Notes under the pieces: model-generated | Databases searched by the model: none | Told to the model about the DNA's origin: nothing | The model's input: only the letters and a program-made list of their open reading frames with translations | Program-made: the position numbers and the translations under genes | Assembly: GCA_001281695.1 (NCBI GenBank) | Contig: LJIE01000001.1 | Location: forward strand, 3,309,521 to 3,373,520 | Direction: 5' to 3' | Length of the DNA: 64,000 nt | From: a bacterium 336/3 | GTDB lineage: Bacteria > Bacteroidota > Bacteroidia > Cytophagales > Thermonemataceae | Shown here: piece by piece, positions 35,652 through 41,448 of the stretch | Layout of the letters: each line of letters opens with the position of its first letter | How positions within the stretch are numbered: the first letter of the stretch is position 1

Positions 35652-36389
35652 TTATAAATAATAGCATTCATCTATTGTCTTTGTGATTTCTGCCCACCGA
35701 GTTGCCAGTAATTTGGCATAGTCTAAATAAAAAAGTCCATAAGTCCCCAACGAATATCCATCATTTACTTCTACCAAAAGTGTATCACCTTTGTCTGTCA
35801 GTCCAAAATCAATGGCATACGCTTTAGGTGCTGTTGTATAAGCTTTTACGGCTTCTTCAATTACTTTATAATCAAAGTGTAATCGCCAATTACCTTTGTA
35901 CATTCTTGCATCCAATATTTTTCCATACCTTACAAAACATCGCCATTCAGCAAGAAAATTGACAGGTTCAGAACACCAAATTTCAGTATCTTCTAATTGA
36001 TCTCCACAACCAATCAGATCTTTGGTACTTTTTACCAAAACACCTGTAAACTTTTTAGATGCTTTGGCTGGTTTGATAAATACATTCCATTTTTCTGGGT
36101 TATTGGCAATGGTATTCACTGTCGATTTCCAAACTTTTCTACCTAAAAATGCCTCTAATTCCTTTGGATAATTAATTTCTTCTGGAATAACTAACCCCAA
36201 ATTTTTCCAAACAGCTTTTACATCATCAATAGAACCTACTACCACATCTTCAGGAACATTACCAGTTAATTCATTTCCTTTATAAAAATCACAAATTTCA
36301 TAGCCCATAGCCCTGAACCCCTCACCTGCCACATAATAATTGACTGTGGCAGGGTGTCCTTCTTTTACTTTTTGGATATAGACTTTCAT
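35652..36389 (-). CDS. ATP-grasp protein, R2K-like (DUF4343-type)
   Basis: About 245 residues from ATG at 36389. A longer open frame upstream is only the translated tRNA at 36404. Features: FIKPAKASKKFTG (ATP-binding Lys), EWRCFVRYGKI, and KAYAIDFGLTDKGDTLLVEVNDGYSLGTYGL (metal ligands D/E/N). This resembles the R2K group of ATP-grasp proteins, whose substrates are unknown. It is embedded in the tRNA array, and its start context (TATAACTATGAAA) is repeated before the AlkB-like gene. Confidence 0.75.
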   Translation of the reverse strand: MKVYIQKVKEGHPATVNYYVAGEGFRAMGYEICDFYKGNELTGNVPEDVVVGSIDDVKAVWKNLGLVIPEEINYPKELEAFLGRKVWKSTVNTIANNPEKWNVFIKPAKASKKFTGVLVKSTKDLIGCGDQLEDTEIWCSEPVNFLAEWRCFVRYGKILDARMYKGNWRLHFDYKVIEEAVKAYTTAPKAYAIDFGLTDKGDTLLVEVNDGYSLGTYGLFYLDYAKLLATRWAEITKTIDECYYL

Positions 36390-36403
36390 AGTTATAATGT
36401 TTT

Positions 36404-36487
36404 TGGTTGCGGAGGTGGGACTCGAACCCACGAGGCGAATGCAAAGGCTTATGAGACCTTCCAGATACCAACTTCTGACACTCCACA
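36404..36487 (-). tRNA. tRNA with CAT anticodon and long variable region (Met-like)
   Basis: Acceptor TGTGGAG/CTCCGCA, discriminator A and encoded CCA; anticodon stem AAGGT/GCCTT with loop CTCATAA; T-arm GTGGG-TTC-GAGT-CCCAC. The variable region is about 12 bases, unlike normal tRNA-Met, and the D-arm/26 junction is irregular. Likely Met or an aberrant tRNA. It lies 15 bases before the ATP-grasp start codon. Confidence 0.7.
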
Positions 36488-36508
36488 ATCATGTGAATAT
36501 ATATTTTT

Positions 36509-36640
36509 TAACAGGTAACAAGCAAAAAGTGACTGACAACGGGCTTTTACCGTATCTTCCTGCAAGCAGGACGCTTTGTCTCGATTTAAGCTACAGCATT
36601 TCCAGTAGAAACGAAGTAACACTTTTTTACGACACTGTTA
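36509..36640 (-). ncRNA. PE5: clamp unit with rRNA- or tRNA-like interior
   Basis: Clamp TAACAG / CTGTTA, bulged T, GT/AC, then AAAAAGTG / CACTTTTT. The interior has a central linker hairpin TCCTGC-TT-GCAGGA but no TTC-type T-loop. Read in permuted order it gives GGAAGATACGG, AAAAG, CCCGT, then TTTCTACTG and TGTAGCTTAA, which can be lined up with gaps to 23S rRNA near 2054-2095 (AAGACGGAAAGACCCCGTG, TTTACTATAGCTTGA). The mimicry is tentative; a degenerate tRNA is the alternative. Confidence 0.65.
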
Positions 36641-36641
36641 G

Positions 36642-36714
36642 TGCGAAAGACAGGACTCGAACCTATATGGCTAGATTTTCAGTCTAGTGCCTTGACCATC
36701 TCGGCTACTTTCGC
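36642..36714 (-). tRNA. tRNA-Phe (GAA)
   Basis: Acceptor GCGAAAG/CTTTCGC with A73, anticodon stem CTAGA/TCTAG around CTGAAAA, T-arm ATAGG-TTCGAGT-CCTGT. No CCA encoded. D-arm GCCGAGATGGTCAAGGC is more like that of class II tRNAs. Confidence 0.85.
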
Positions 36715-36720
36715 AGAAAT

Positions 36721-36864
36721 TTTGGGGTTATATTCAGAAAAAAACTTTATTTCTCCGTGTCTACCATTTCACCACTGTTTCTACATCGAAACAGGTAGGA
36801 CTCGAACCTACAGGGCTTTAAGCCAGAGTCTTTAGCGAAGTATTTTTTTCTTACGACACCCAAA
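36721..36864 (-). ncRNA. PE4: permuted tRNA-Leu-like unit
   Basis: Clamp TTTGGG / CCCAAA, bulged T, GT/AC, then AGAAAAAAA / TTTTTTTCT, which differs from the usual AAAAAGTG/CACTTTTT yet still pairs. Interior: variable-arm hairpin GGCTTAAAGCC, T-arm GTAGG-TTCGAGT-CCTAC, acceptor 3' strand CTGTTTC, linker ATGTA, acceptor 5' strand GAAACAG, then the Leu-type D-arm GTGAAATGGTAGACAC. Acceptor strands are fully complementary (7 bp). The anticodon arm can be closed as CGGAG/CTCTG, but its anticodon cannot be fixed by eye. Confidence 0.87.
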
Positions 36865-36865
36865 G

Positions 36866-36936
36866 TTACCCTCCGTGGATTCGAACCACGATTCACTCCT
36901 CCAAAGGGAGTTGTCCTGCCGTTAGACGAGAGGGTA
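36866..36936 (-). tRNA. tRNA-Gln (TTG)
   Basis: Acceptor TACCCTC/GAGGGTA with A73, D-stem GTCT/GGAC, anticodon stem ACTCC/GGAGT with loop CTTTGGA, T-arm CGTGG-TTCGAAT-CCACG. No CCA encoded. The same anticodon occurs in the permuted unit PE2. Confidence 0.88.
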
Positions 36937-36951
36937 ATGTATGTATTTTAG

Positions 36952-37022
36952 TCGCCTCAGAACGATTCGAACGCTCATCTCTTGGTTCGTTGCCAAGTAT
37001 CCTTCCTTTGAACGATGAAGCA
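36952..37022 (-). tRNA. tRNA-Arg (ACG) with A33
   Basis: Acceptor TGCTTCA/TGAGGCG with A73, D-arm GTTC/GGAT, anticodon stem CTTGG/CCAAG perfect, loop CAACGAA. Position 33, nearly always T, is A, which should weaken the anticodon turn. T-arm GAGCG-TTCGAAT-CGTTC. No CCA encoded. Confidence 0.78.
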
Positions 37023-37025
37023 ATG

Positions 37026-37159
37026 AAAACAGGCTACAGTCGAGAAATCACTTATAGTTTGCACCACATTTGTTTTCACAAATGGTGGGATTGGTTACCC
37101 ACATAGTCCAGAACCCAATTCTAGCGTGTCGAAGTAAGACTTCTCTACGGCACTGTCTT
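37026..37159 (-). ncRNA. PE3: permuted tRNA-Pro-like unit, opened in the D-loop
   Basis: Clamp AAGACAG / CTGTTTT, bulged T, GC/GC, then GAGAAGTC / GATTTCTC (compensated changes against the other units). Interior in order: GACACG, anticodon arm CTAGA-ATTGGGT-TCTGG (TGG, Pro), T-stem GTGGG/CCCAC with an unusual loop TAACCAAT (no TTC), acceptor 3' strand CATTTGT, discriminator G, linker AAA, acceptor 5' strand ACAAATG (7 bp), then GTGC and part of a D-loop. The break lies in the D-loop, not in the anticodon stem as in PE2. Confidence 0.85.
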
Positions 37160-37162
37160 TAG

Positions 37163-37247
37163 TGGAAGTAGTAGGACTCGAACCTACTCAGACTTAAAGC
37201 CAATGGTTTTACAGACCATCCCAACTCTCCAACTTTGGCGTACTTCC
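37163..37247 (-). tRNA. tRNA-Tyr (GTA)
   Basis: Acceptor GGAAGTA/TACTTCC with A73, anticodon stem ATGGT/ACCAT around CTGTAAA, long variable arm, T-arm GTAGG-TTCGAGT-CCTAC. No CCA encoded. Confidence 0.92.
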
Positions 37248-37254
37248 TTATTTT

Positions 37255-37345
37255 TGGAGGAGAAAGTGGGGCTCGAACCCACGGTACGCTTGTAGCGTAC
37301 TACAGTTTAGCAAACTGCCCCAATCACCAGCTCTGGCATTTCTCC
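37255..37345 (-). tRNA. tRNA-Ser (GCT)
   Basis: Acceptor GGAGAAA/TTTCTCC, anticodon stem GCAGT/ACTGT with loop TTGCTAA, variable arm GTACGC/GCGTAC, T-arm GTGGG-TTCGAGC-CCCAC, CCA encoded. The discriminator is T instead of the usual G of tRNA-Ser. Confidence 0.88.
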
Positions 37346-37354
37346 TAATTTTTC

Positions 37355-37486
37355 GCAGGTAACAAACAAAAAGTGACTATTTACGTTGTTCTACCAATTA
37401 AACTACATCTGCCTTCATGCAAACGATAGGACTCGAACCTATATCAACGGCACCAAAAGCGAAGTAACACTTCTTTACGACACTGC
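37355..37486 (-). ncRNA. PE2: circularly permuted tRNA-Gln (TTG)
   Basis: Clamp GCAG / CTGC, bulged T, GT/AC, then AAGAAGTG / CACTTTTT. The 3' half (37460 to 37418) precedes the 5' half (37412 to 37384) with a 5-base linker. Joining 37384 to 37460 gives a complete 72-nt tRNA: acceptor GCAGATG/CGTTTGC, D-stem GTTT/GAAC with loop AATTGGTA, anticodon stem ACGGC/GCCGT around TTTTGGT, T-arm ATAGG-TTCGAGT-CCTAT, A73. The junction falls between positions 29 and 30. Confidence 0.93.
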
Positions 37487-37489
37487 TAG

Positions 37490-37561
37490 TTCGCCCGGCA
37501 GGATTTGAACCTGCGACTCCCTCATTAAAAGTGAGGTGCTCTACCCCTGAGCTACGAGCGA
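37490..37561 (-). tRNA. tRNA-Lys (TTT)
   Basis: Acceptor TCGCTCG/CGGGCGA with A73, D-stem GCTC/GAGC, anticodon stem CCTCA/TGAGG around CTTTTAA, T-arm GCAGG-TTCAAAT-CCTGC. No CCA encoded. Confidence 0.92.
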
Positions 37562-37567
37562 AAATAC

Positions 37568-37687
37568 AAGAGGCAACATGCAAAAAGTGACTTTACATAC
37601 ACAAGGCATGTTTGTTGGATTTGAACCAACTCAATTGAGATTTTCAGTCTATTTTTTACCGATGTAACACTTTTTTACGGCACTCTT
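37568..37687 (-). ncRNA. PE1: reduced permuted tRNA unit (Phe-like 3' half)
   Basis: Clamp AAGAG / CTCTT, bulged T, GC/GC, then AAAAAGTG / CACTTTTT. Interior: an anticodon loop CTGAAAA (GAA) with a short AGA/TCT stem, T-arm GTTGG-TTCAAAT-CCAAC, acceptor-like AAACATG, then only about 15 bases before the closing helix. The 5' half with a D-arm is missing, so this unit keeps the anticodon and T arms only. Confidence 0.8.
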
Positions 37688-37763
37688 TGGCGGTCAGTAC
37701 GGGAATCGAACCCGTATCGCATGATAGACAGTCAAGCATCATAAGCCATTAGACCAACTGACC
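37688..37763 (-). tRNA. tRNA-Asp (GTC)
   Basis: First gene of the array. Acceptor GGTCAGT/ACTGACC with G73 and encoded CCA, T-arm ACGGG-TTCGATT-CCCGT, anticodon loop CTGTCTA. The anticodon stem CTTGA/TCATG has one T-T mismatch, the D-stem is weak, and position 37 is T rather than a purine. Confidence 0.82.
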
Positions 37764-37783
37764 AAGTTTTATGAATATTTGGA

Positions 37784-37819
37784 CAAAGTTATCCCACTCT
37801 AAAAAATTGTACTTTTTTT
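37784..37819 (-). promoter_or_regulatory. Probable promoter of the tRNA/PE array
   Basis: On the minus strand TAACTTTG (37784-37791) is a perfect -7 box 20 bases before tRNA-Asp. Upstream, instead of a TTG, sits AAAAAAAGTACAA (37807-37819), the motif shared with three other sites of the island. Confidence 0.5.
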
Positions 37820-37870
37820 AGATTTAATATATTTAGAATTTTGGCTTGGGCTTTGATTCGGGTTAAACAA

Positions 37871-37907
37871 AAAATCCCGAACTTTGCTTAGAGCCGTTCG
37901 GGATTTT
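37871..37907 (-). terminator. Rho-independent terminator upstream of the array
   Basis: Stem aaaatcccgaac / gttcgggatttt (12 bp), followed on the minus strand by TTTTTTGTTT. It ends the transcript of the small ORF at 37930. Confidence 0.88.
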
Positions 37908-37929
37908 CGTTTGTGTATTCAATATCTTT

Positions 37930-38067
37930 TTAAGAATATTTTCGCAGTTTATTGCTACTTACACATATACCCGAACTTTTACGTTCTTTTCCAAAGTCAT
38001 CCTGACTCATCAAACCGAATGGTTTTGAGTTGATTATTTGGCTGCGATATGTATGTAAGAGTAACAT
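37930..38067 (-). CDS. Small ORF (45 aa) with its own promoter and terminator
   Basis: ATG to TAA, 45 residues (contains INSKPFGLMSQDDFGKE). It is preceded by the 16-base element shared with the ORF at 30186 and followed by a terminator, so it mirrors that unit. Both carry PFGL. Coding status unproven. The rest of the gap up to rsmB (38068-38293) holds the promoter element and AT-rich sequence only. Confidence 0.4.
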   Translation of the reverse strand: MLLLHTYRSQIINSKPFGLMSQDDFGKERKSSGICVSSNKLRKYS

Positions 38068-38117
38068 TTTTGAAGTTTTTATTTGATTAATTGATGTGAC
38101 AAATTAAATAGCTTTTT

Positions 38118-38133
38118 TTGTACTTTCCAAATA
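38118..38133 (-). promoter_or_regulatory. Shared promoter element of the small ORF (copy 2)
   Basis: ttgtactttccaaata on the plus strand, identical to 30360-30375; the following TTTG box on the minus strand stands at the same distance in both copies. Confidence 0.5.
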
Positions 38134-38293
38134 ATTATTAAAAATTTTTATAATTATTTTTATAACTCCAGAGAAAAATATCAAAAACTGTGCCTTTTCG
38201 ATATTTTGAGCAACTTTTTAGAAAAAATAATGAAATCCCCTTTTTAGTGATTAACTTTACACTTTCATTATTTGAGATTAAACATTCTATTCT

Positions 38294-39534
38294 GTGCAAA
38301 AACTTCATAAAAACCTGTGTGTAGCTACTGTTGAAGCCCTTGAAAGTATTTTCAATGAGCAACGATATGCTGATAAAGTAATTGAACAACTCCTTAAGAG
38401 CAATCCTAAATGGGGAGCAAGAGACAGGGCTTTTATTGCAGAAAATACTTATGAGATAGTTCGTTGGTGGAGAAGGTTATTATTTTTGGCTGATGAAAAA
38501 TATGCTGATGGCAGAAAATACCCTACAGTCATTTTTTGGAAAGCGTTGGGTACTTGGCTGGTGCTACAAGATGTTCAAATTCCAGCTTGGGAAGAGTTTA
38601 AGCAAGTAGCAATAGGTAGAATCAAACAGAATTCTAAAAAAGATATGTCTAGAGCTATTAAGGAATCTGTACCTGATTGGCTTGATAGACTTGGCGAACA
38701 AGAATTGAATAAAGAGGGGGATAAAGAACTCAAAGGGATAAAGAACTCAAAGCCTCAAACCAAACAGCTAAAGTAGTAATTAGGACAAATACCCTCAAAA
38801 TCAATAAAACTGATTTATCTAAAGCATTGAAAGAAGCAGGTATTGAAACTGCCAATGTAGGAATTGTAGAAAATGGTCTTGTACTTAAAGAAAGGCAAAA
38901 TATTTTCAAAACTGCTTTGTTTAAGGATGGCTATTTCGAAGTCCAAGATACAGGTTCTCAGAAAATAGGCGAATACTTACAAATTCCTGAAAATTCAAAA
39001 AGTTTAAGAGTAGTAGATGCTTGTGCTGGAGCAGGAGGAAAAACACTTCATCTGGCAGCATTGATGGGCAATAAAGGTAAAATTATTGCTTTGGATACTG
39101 AAGCTTGGAAACTAGAAGAACTTAAAAAACGTAGTCGTAGGGCTGGTGTGAGTATTATAGAAACAAGACTGATAGAGTCTACCAAAACTGTTAAAAGACT
39201 TGAGAATACTGCTGATAGATTGCTTTTAGATGTTCCTTGTAGTGGTTTGGGAGTACTCAGGCGTAACCCAGATGCCAAATGGAAGCTATCAGAAGAGTTT
39301 ATCAATCAAGTCAAGACAACCCAAGCTGAAATTTTAGAAAATTATGCTAAAATTCTAAAAAAAGGTGGTTTGATGGTATATGCTACTTGTAGCCTTCTAC
39401 CTTCTGAAAATGAAAAACAAGTAGAAGCGTTTTTAGAGAAAAACTCTGATTTTACACTTATTTCACAAAACCACTTACGCCCCAGCGAATATGGTTTTGA
39501 TGGATTTTATATGGCATTGATGGAGAGGAAATAA
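38294..39534 (+). pseudogene. rsmB: 16S rRNA m5C967 methyltransferase, split by a 17-bp duplication
   Basis: Two adjacent frames are the N-terminal NusB-like half (GTG start at 38294; VATVEALESIFNEQRYADKVIEQ) and the SAM methyltransferase half (AGAGGKTLHLAALMG, catalytic VPCSGLGVLRRNPDAKW and YATCSLLPSE). The first ends early because gggataaagaactcaaa is present twice in tandem (38718-38734, 38735-38751). Removing one copy restores one frame through NQTAKVVIRTNTLK, the conserved link between the domains. As it stands, no full protein is made; two-copy repeats can revert by slippage. Confidence 0.88.
38718..38751 (+). repeat. 17-bp tandem duplication in rsmB
   Basis: Two exact copies of gggataaagaactcaaa. 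A length of 17 is not a multiple of three, so it shifts the frame. Confidence 0.97.
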
Positions 39535-39588
39535 GATTAAATCTTTGATCAAGTCTCAGAAAAAGATCTAATTTAATATAATTCAATC

Positions 39589-40530
39589 ATGAAAAAAATC
39601 ACACTTTTAACATTTTATCTACTAACGTTTTATAGCTTATTAGGGCAGACAACTATAAATAATACATTGACTTCTGACTATATAAATATTGTTGGAACGA
39701 AAATTAGTCTAATACCACCCAATGGTTTTATTAAAGCAACTAGTTTTTTAGGATTACAACAAACTCAAAGTGGATCAACGATTATGGTTCTGGATATTCC
39801 AGGACCTTTTTCAGAAGTCTCAAAAGGAATGACAAAAGAGGGTATTTTAAGTCAAGGGATAGAAGTAGAAAATATAGAAAAGATAATATTTAACAATTTA
39901 CCAGCAATATTAATAACTGGAAAACAAAATGCTCATGGTAATATTTATACAAAGCTTATTTTATGCTTTGGAACTGATAAAGAAACTATTATGATAAATG
40001 CCGCTATACCAAATGATTTAAAAGAAATAGCAAAATCTGTTAAAACTTCAATTTTAACAAGCTACTATGAGATTGACAAAAAAATCAATCCATTTGATGT
40101 AATTGATTTTTCAATCGATTTTTCTAAAAGCAAATTACAATTTGCTAACCGAGTATCAAATTCTTTAATATTCACTACTGATGGTATTATTCCTACTAAA
40201 TCACCTGACAAAACATCACTCATTATAACTAAGTCATTTTCAAAAACAGTTCTTGAAGATAGAAAATTATTTTGTTTAAACAGACTTAAACAATTACCTA
40301 TAGAACTCTATAAAACAGATAGTATAACAGAAATTTCAATAGATGGGATTTCTGGTTATGAAATTATTGCATCAGGAAAAGATAAAAAAACAAATTTAGA
40401 AGAAAAGATTTGCCAAATTATTTTATTTAGCGATAACTTATATTATGCCTTTTATGGCTCAACAAATCAAGATTATGATAAAAACATTAAAGAAATAAAA
40501 AAGGTTATTGAAACATTTAAAAGAAAGTAA
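39589..40530 (+). CDS. Secreted hypothetical protein
   Basis: 313 residues: signal peptide ending LLGQ, then two similar halves, each like the fold of PsbP/DUF1795-type proteins (IPPNGFIKATSF..., GTKISLIPP; ILITGKQNAHGNIYTKLILCFG; then ISGYEIIASGKDKKT..KICQIILFSDNLYYAFYGS). That suggests an internal duplication. No specific function. AT-rich, isolated. Confidence 0.6.
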   Translation: MKKITLLTFYLLTFYSLLGQTTINNTLTSDYINIVGTKISLIPPNGFIKATSFLGLQQTQSGSTIMVLDIPGPFSEVSKGMTKEGILSQGIEVENIEKIIFNNLPAILITGKQNAHGNIYTKLILCFGTDKETIMINAAIPNDLKEIAKSVKTSILTSYYEIDKKINPFDVIDFSIDFSKSKLQFANRVSNSLIFTTDGIIPTKSPDKTSLIITKSFSKTVLEDRKLFCLNRLKQLPIELYKTDSITEISIDGISGYEIIASGKDKKTNLEEKICQIILFSDNLYYAFYGSTNQDYDKNIKEIKKVIETFKRK

Positions 40531-40652
40531 AATATAAACATCATCAATAATTCTTTATATTCAGAAAGTCTTAAAGCTTTCTTTTATACGGAGTGTTTTT
40601 GTGATTGGTGATTATTTTAGCATCTTTCATAGGAATTTGGTCTCCGTTTAAA

Positions 40653-41024
40653 TTACTTTTCCCACTCTACAATCTTATAATCTTTAAATACAAAATTTTT
40701 ATCTAATAAGACGATTAGACTTTTAGAATATACAGGTTCAGGGGCAAGGCTCTTGCCCCATTCAATTTCAATTGTATAAGCTAACTCATATTGAGGATTA
40801 TTTGATTGTATATCAGGTTTACCCAAAAGTTCTATAATTTCTTCTTGATGTTTATTCGTTAGATAATTGCCTTTTATCAAGTCCTGAAGCATAACTTCTC
40901 GATCAAAATAAAAATGTCCTTCTCCTTTATAGCTGTATTTCCATTGATGGCTATCAAATTTTTTATTTTTTGTACAACTAATTGTTATTCCTAATACAAA
41001 AAAAATTATCAACAAATTCTTCAT
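40653..41024 (-). CDS. Small lipoprotein, SmpA/OmlA-like fold possible
   Basis: 123 residues with lipoprotein signal (FFVLGITISCTKN). Body includes REVMLQDLIKGNYLTNKHQEEIIELLGKPD, a helix-then-GKPD arrangement seen in BamE/SmpA-like lipoproteins. Function unknown. It forms a tight minus-strand trio with the next two genes. Confidence 0.6.
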   Translation of the reverse strand: MKNLLIIFFVLGITISCTKNKKFDSHQWKYSYKGEGHFYFDREVMLQDLIKGNYLTNKHQEEIIELLGKPDIQSNNPQYELAYTIEIEWGKSLAPEPVYSKSLIVLLDKNFVFKDYKIVEWEK

Positions 41025-41025
41025 T

Positions 41026-41448
41026 TCATTTCATTTTTTCAAAATCAATCATTTCATAATATTCGGCATATACAGTTATGCAATTGGTTACACAATCTTT
41101 GTCTTTATTTCGAGGGGTGTATTTTTCTTCTCTATCACAACTATCTACAAGTATTTTTTCTGTGGCTTCATAGCGTTTATTATCAAAAACAGGATTTCTT
41201 TTGATGGCATCTACTCTATATTTTTTTTGGATTTGCAGTTTGTTAGGCTTGTATTTTTCTACATATAAGATTTTCAAATCCAGTCGATTTGCTTTTGTGT
41301 GATACACAGAATCAAACTGATAATACACATAAACATCATCTTCAGTTATTTTATGAATAACCACAGTCAGTTTTTCATATTTATAATACAAAAAACTCAT
41401 TCCTCCAAAAAAGGACAATACTAAACCATATATTTTTAAGGCTTTCAT
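41026..41448 (-). CDS. Hypothetical membrane-anchored protein
   Basis: 140 residues, N-terminal membrane segment (YGLVLSFFGGMSFLYYKY), then a soluble part with several Cys near the end (DSCDREEKYTPRNKDKDCVTNC). Not recognised. One base separates it from the downstream lipoprotein gene, and it overlaps the upstream gene by four bases, so the trio is translationally coupled. Confidence 0.55.
   Translation of the reverse strand: MKALKIYGLVLSFFGGMSFLYYKYEKLTVVIHKITEDDVYVYYQFDSVYHTKANRLDLKILYVEKYKPNKLQIQKKYRVDAIKRNPVFDNKRYEATEKILVDSCDREEKYTPRNKDKDCVTNCITVYAEYYEMIDFEKMK

Noticed and set aside
36390-36488. N-terminal extension of the ATP-grasp protein beginning 33 codons before 36389
   Set aside because: These codons are the translated tRNA at 36404-36487 (VGSSPTSAT is the usual tRNA artefact), so the start was moved to 36389.
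30406-37683. Reading the repeated flanks as CRISPR-type or integron-type repeats
   Set aside because: The flanks differ left from right, pair with each other and enclose structured RNA of variable length; there are no regular spacers, no cas genes and no integrase.
34941-37687. Reading the units as group I or group II introns in tRNA genes, or as normal tRNAs with very large insertions
   Set aside because: Conserved flanks are only about 25 bases, with no room for an intron core, and matching acceptor strands lie inside one unit rather than in neighbouring units.
40563-40652. Short coding-like stretch on the minus strand after the lipoprotein (reads NGDQIPMKDAKIITNHK)
   Set aside because: About 30 codons with no start or domain; it may be a remnant of a longer gene end but cannot be supported.
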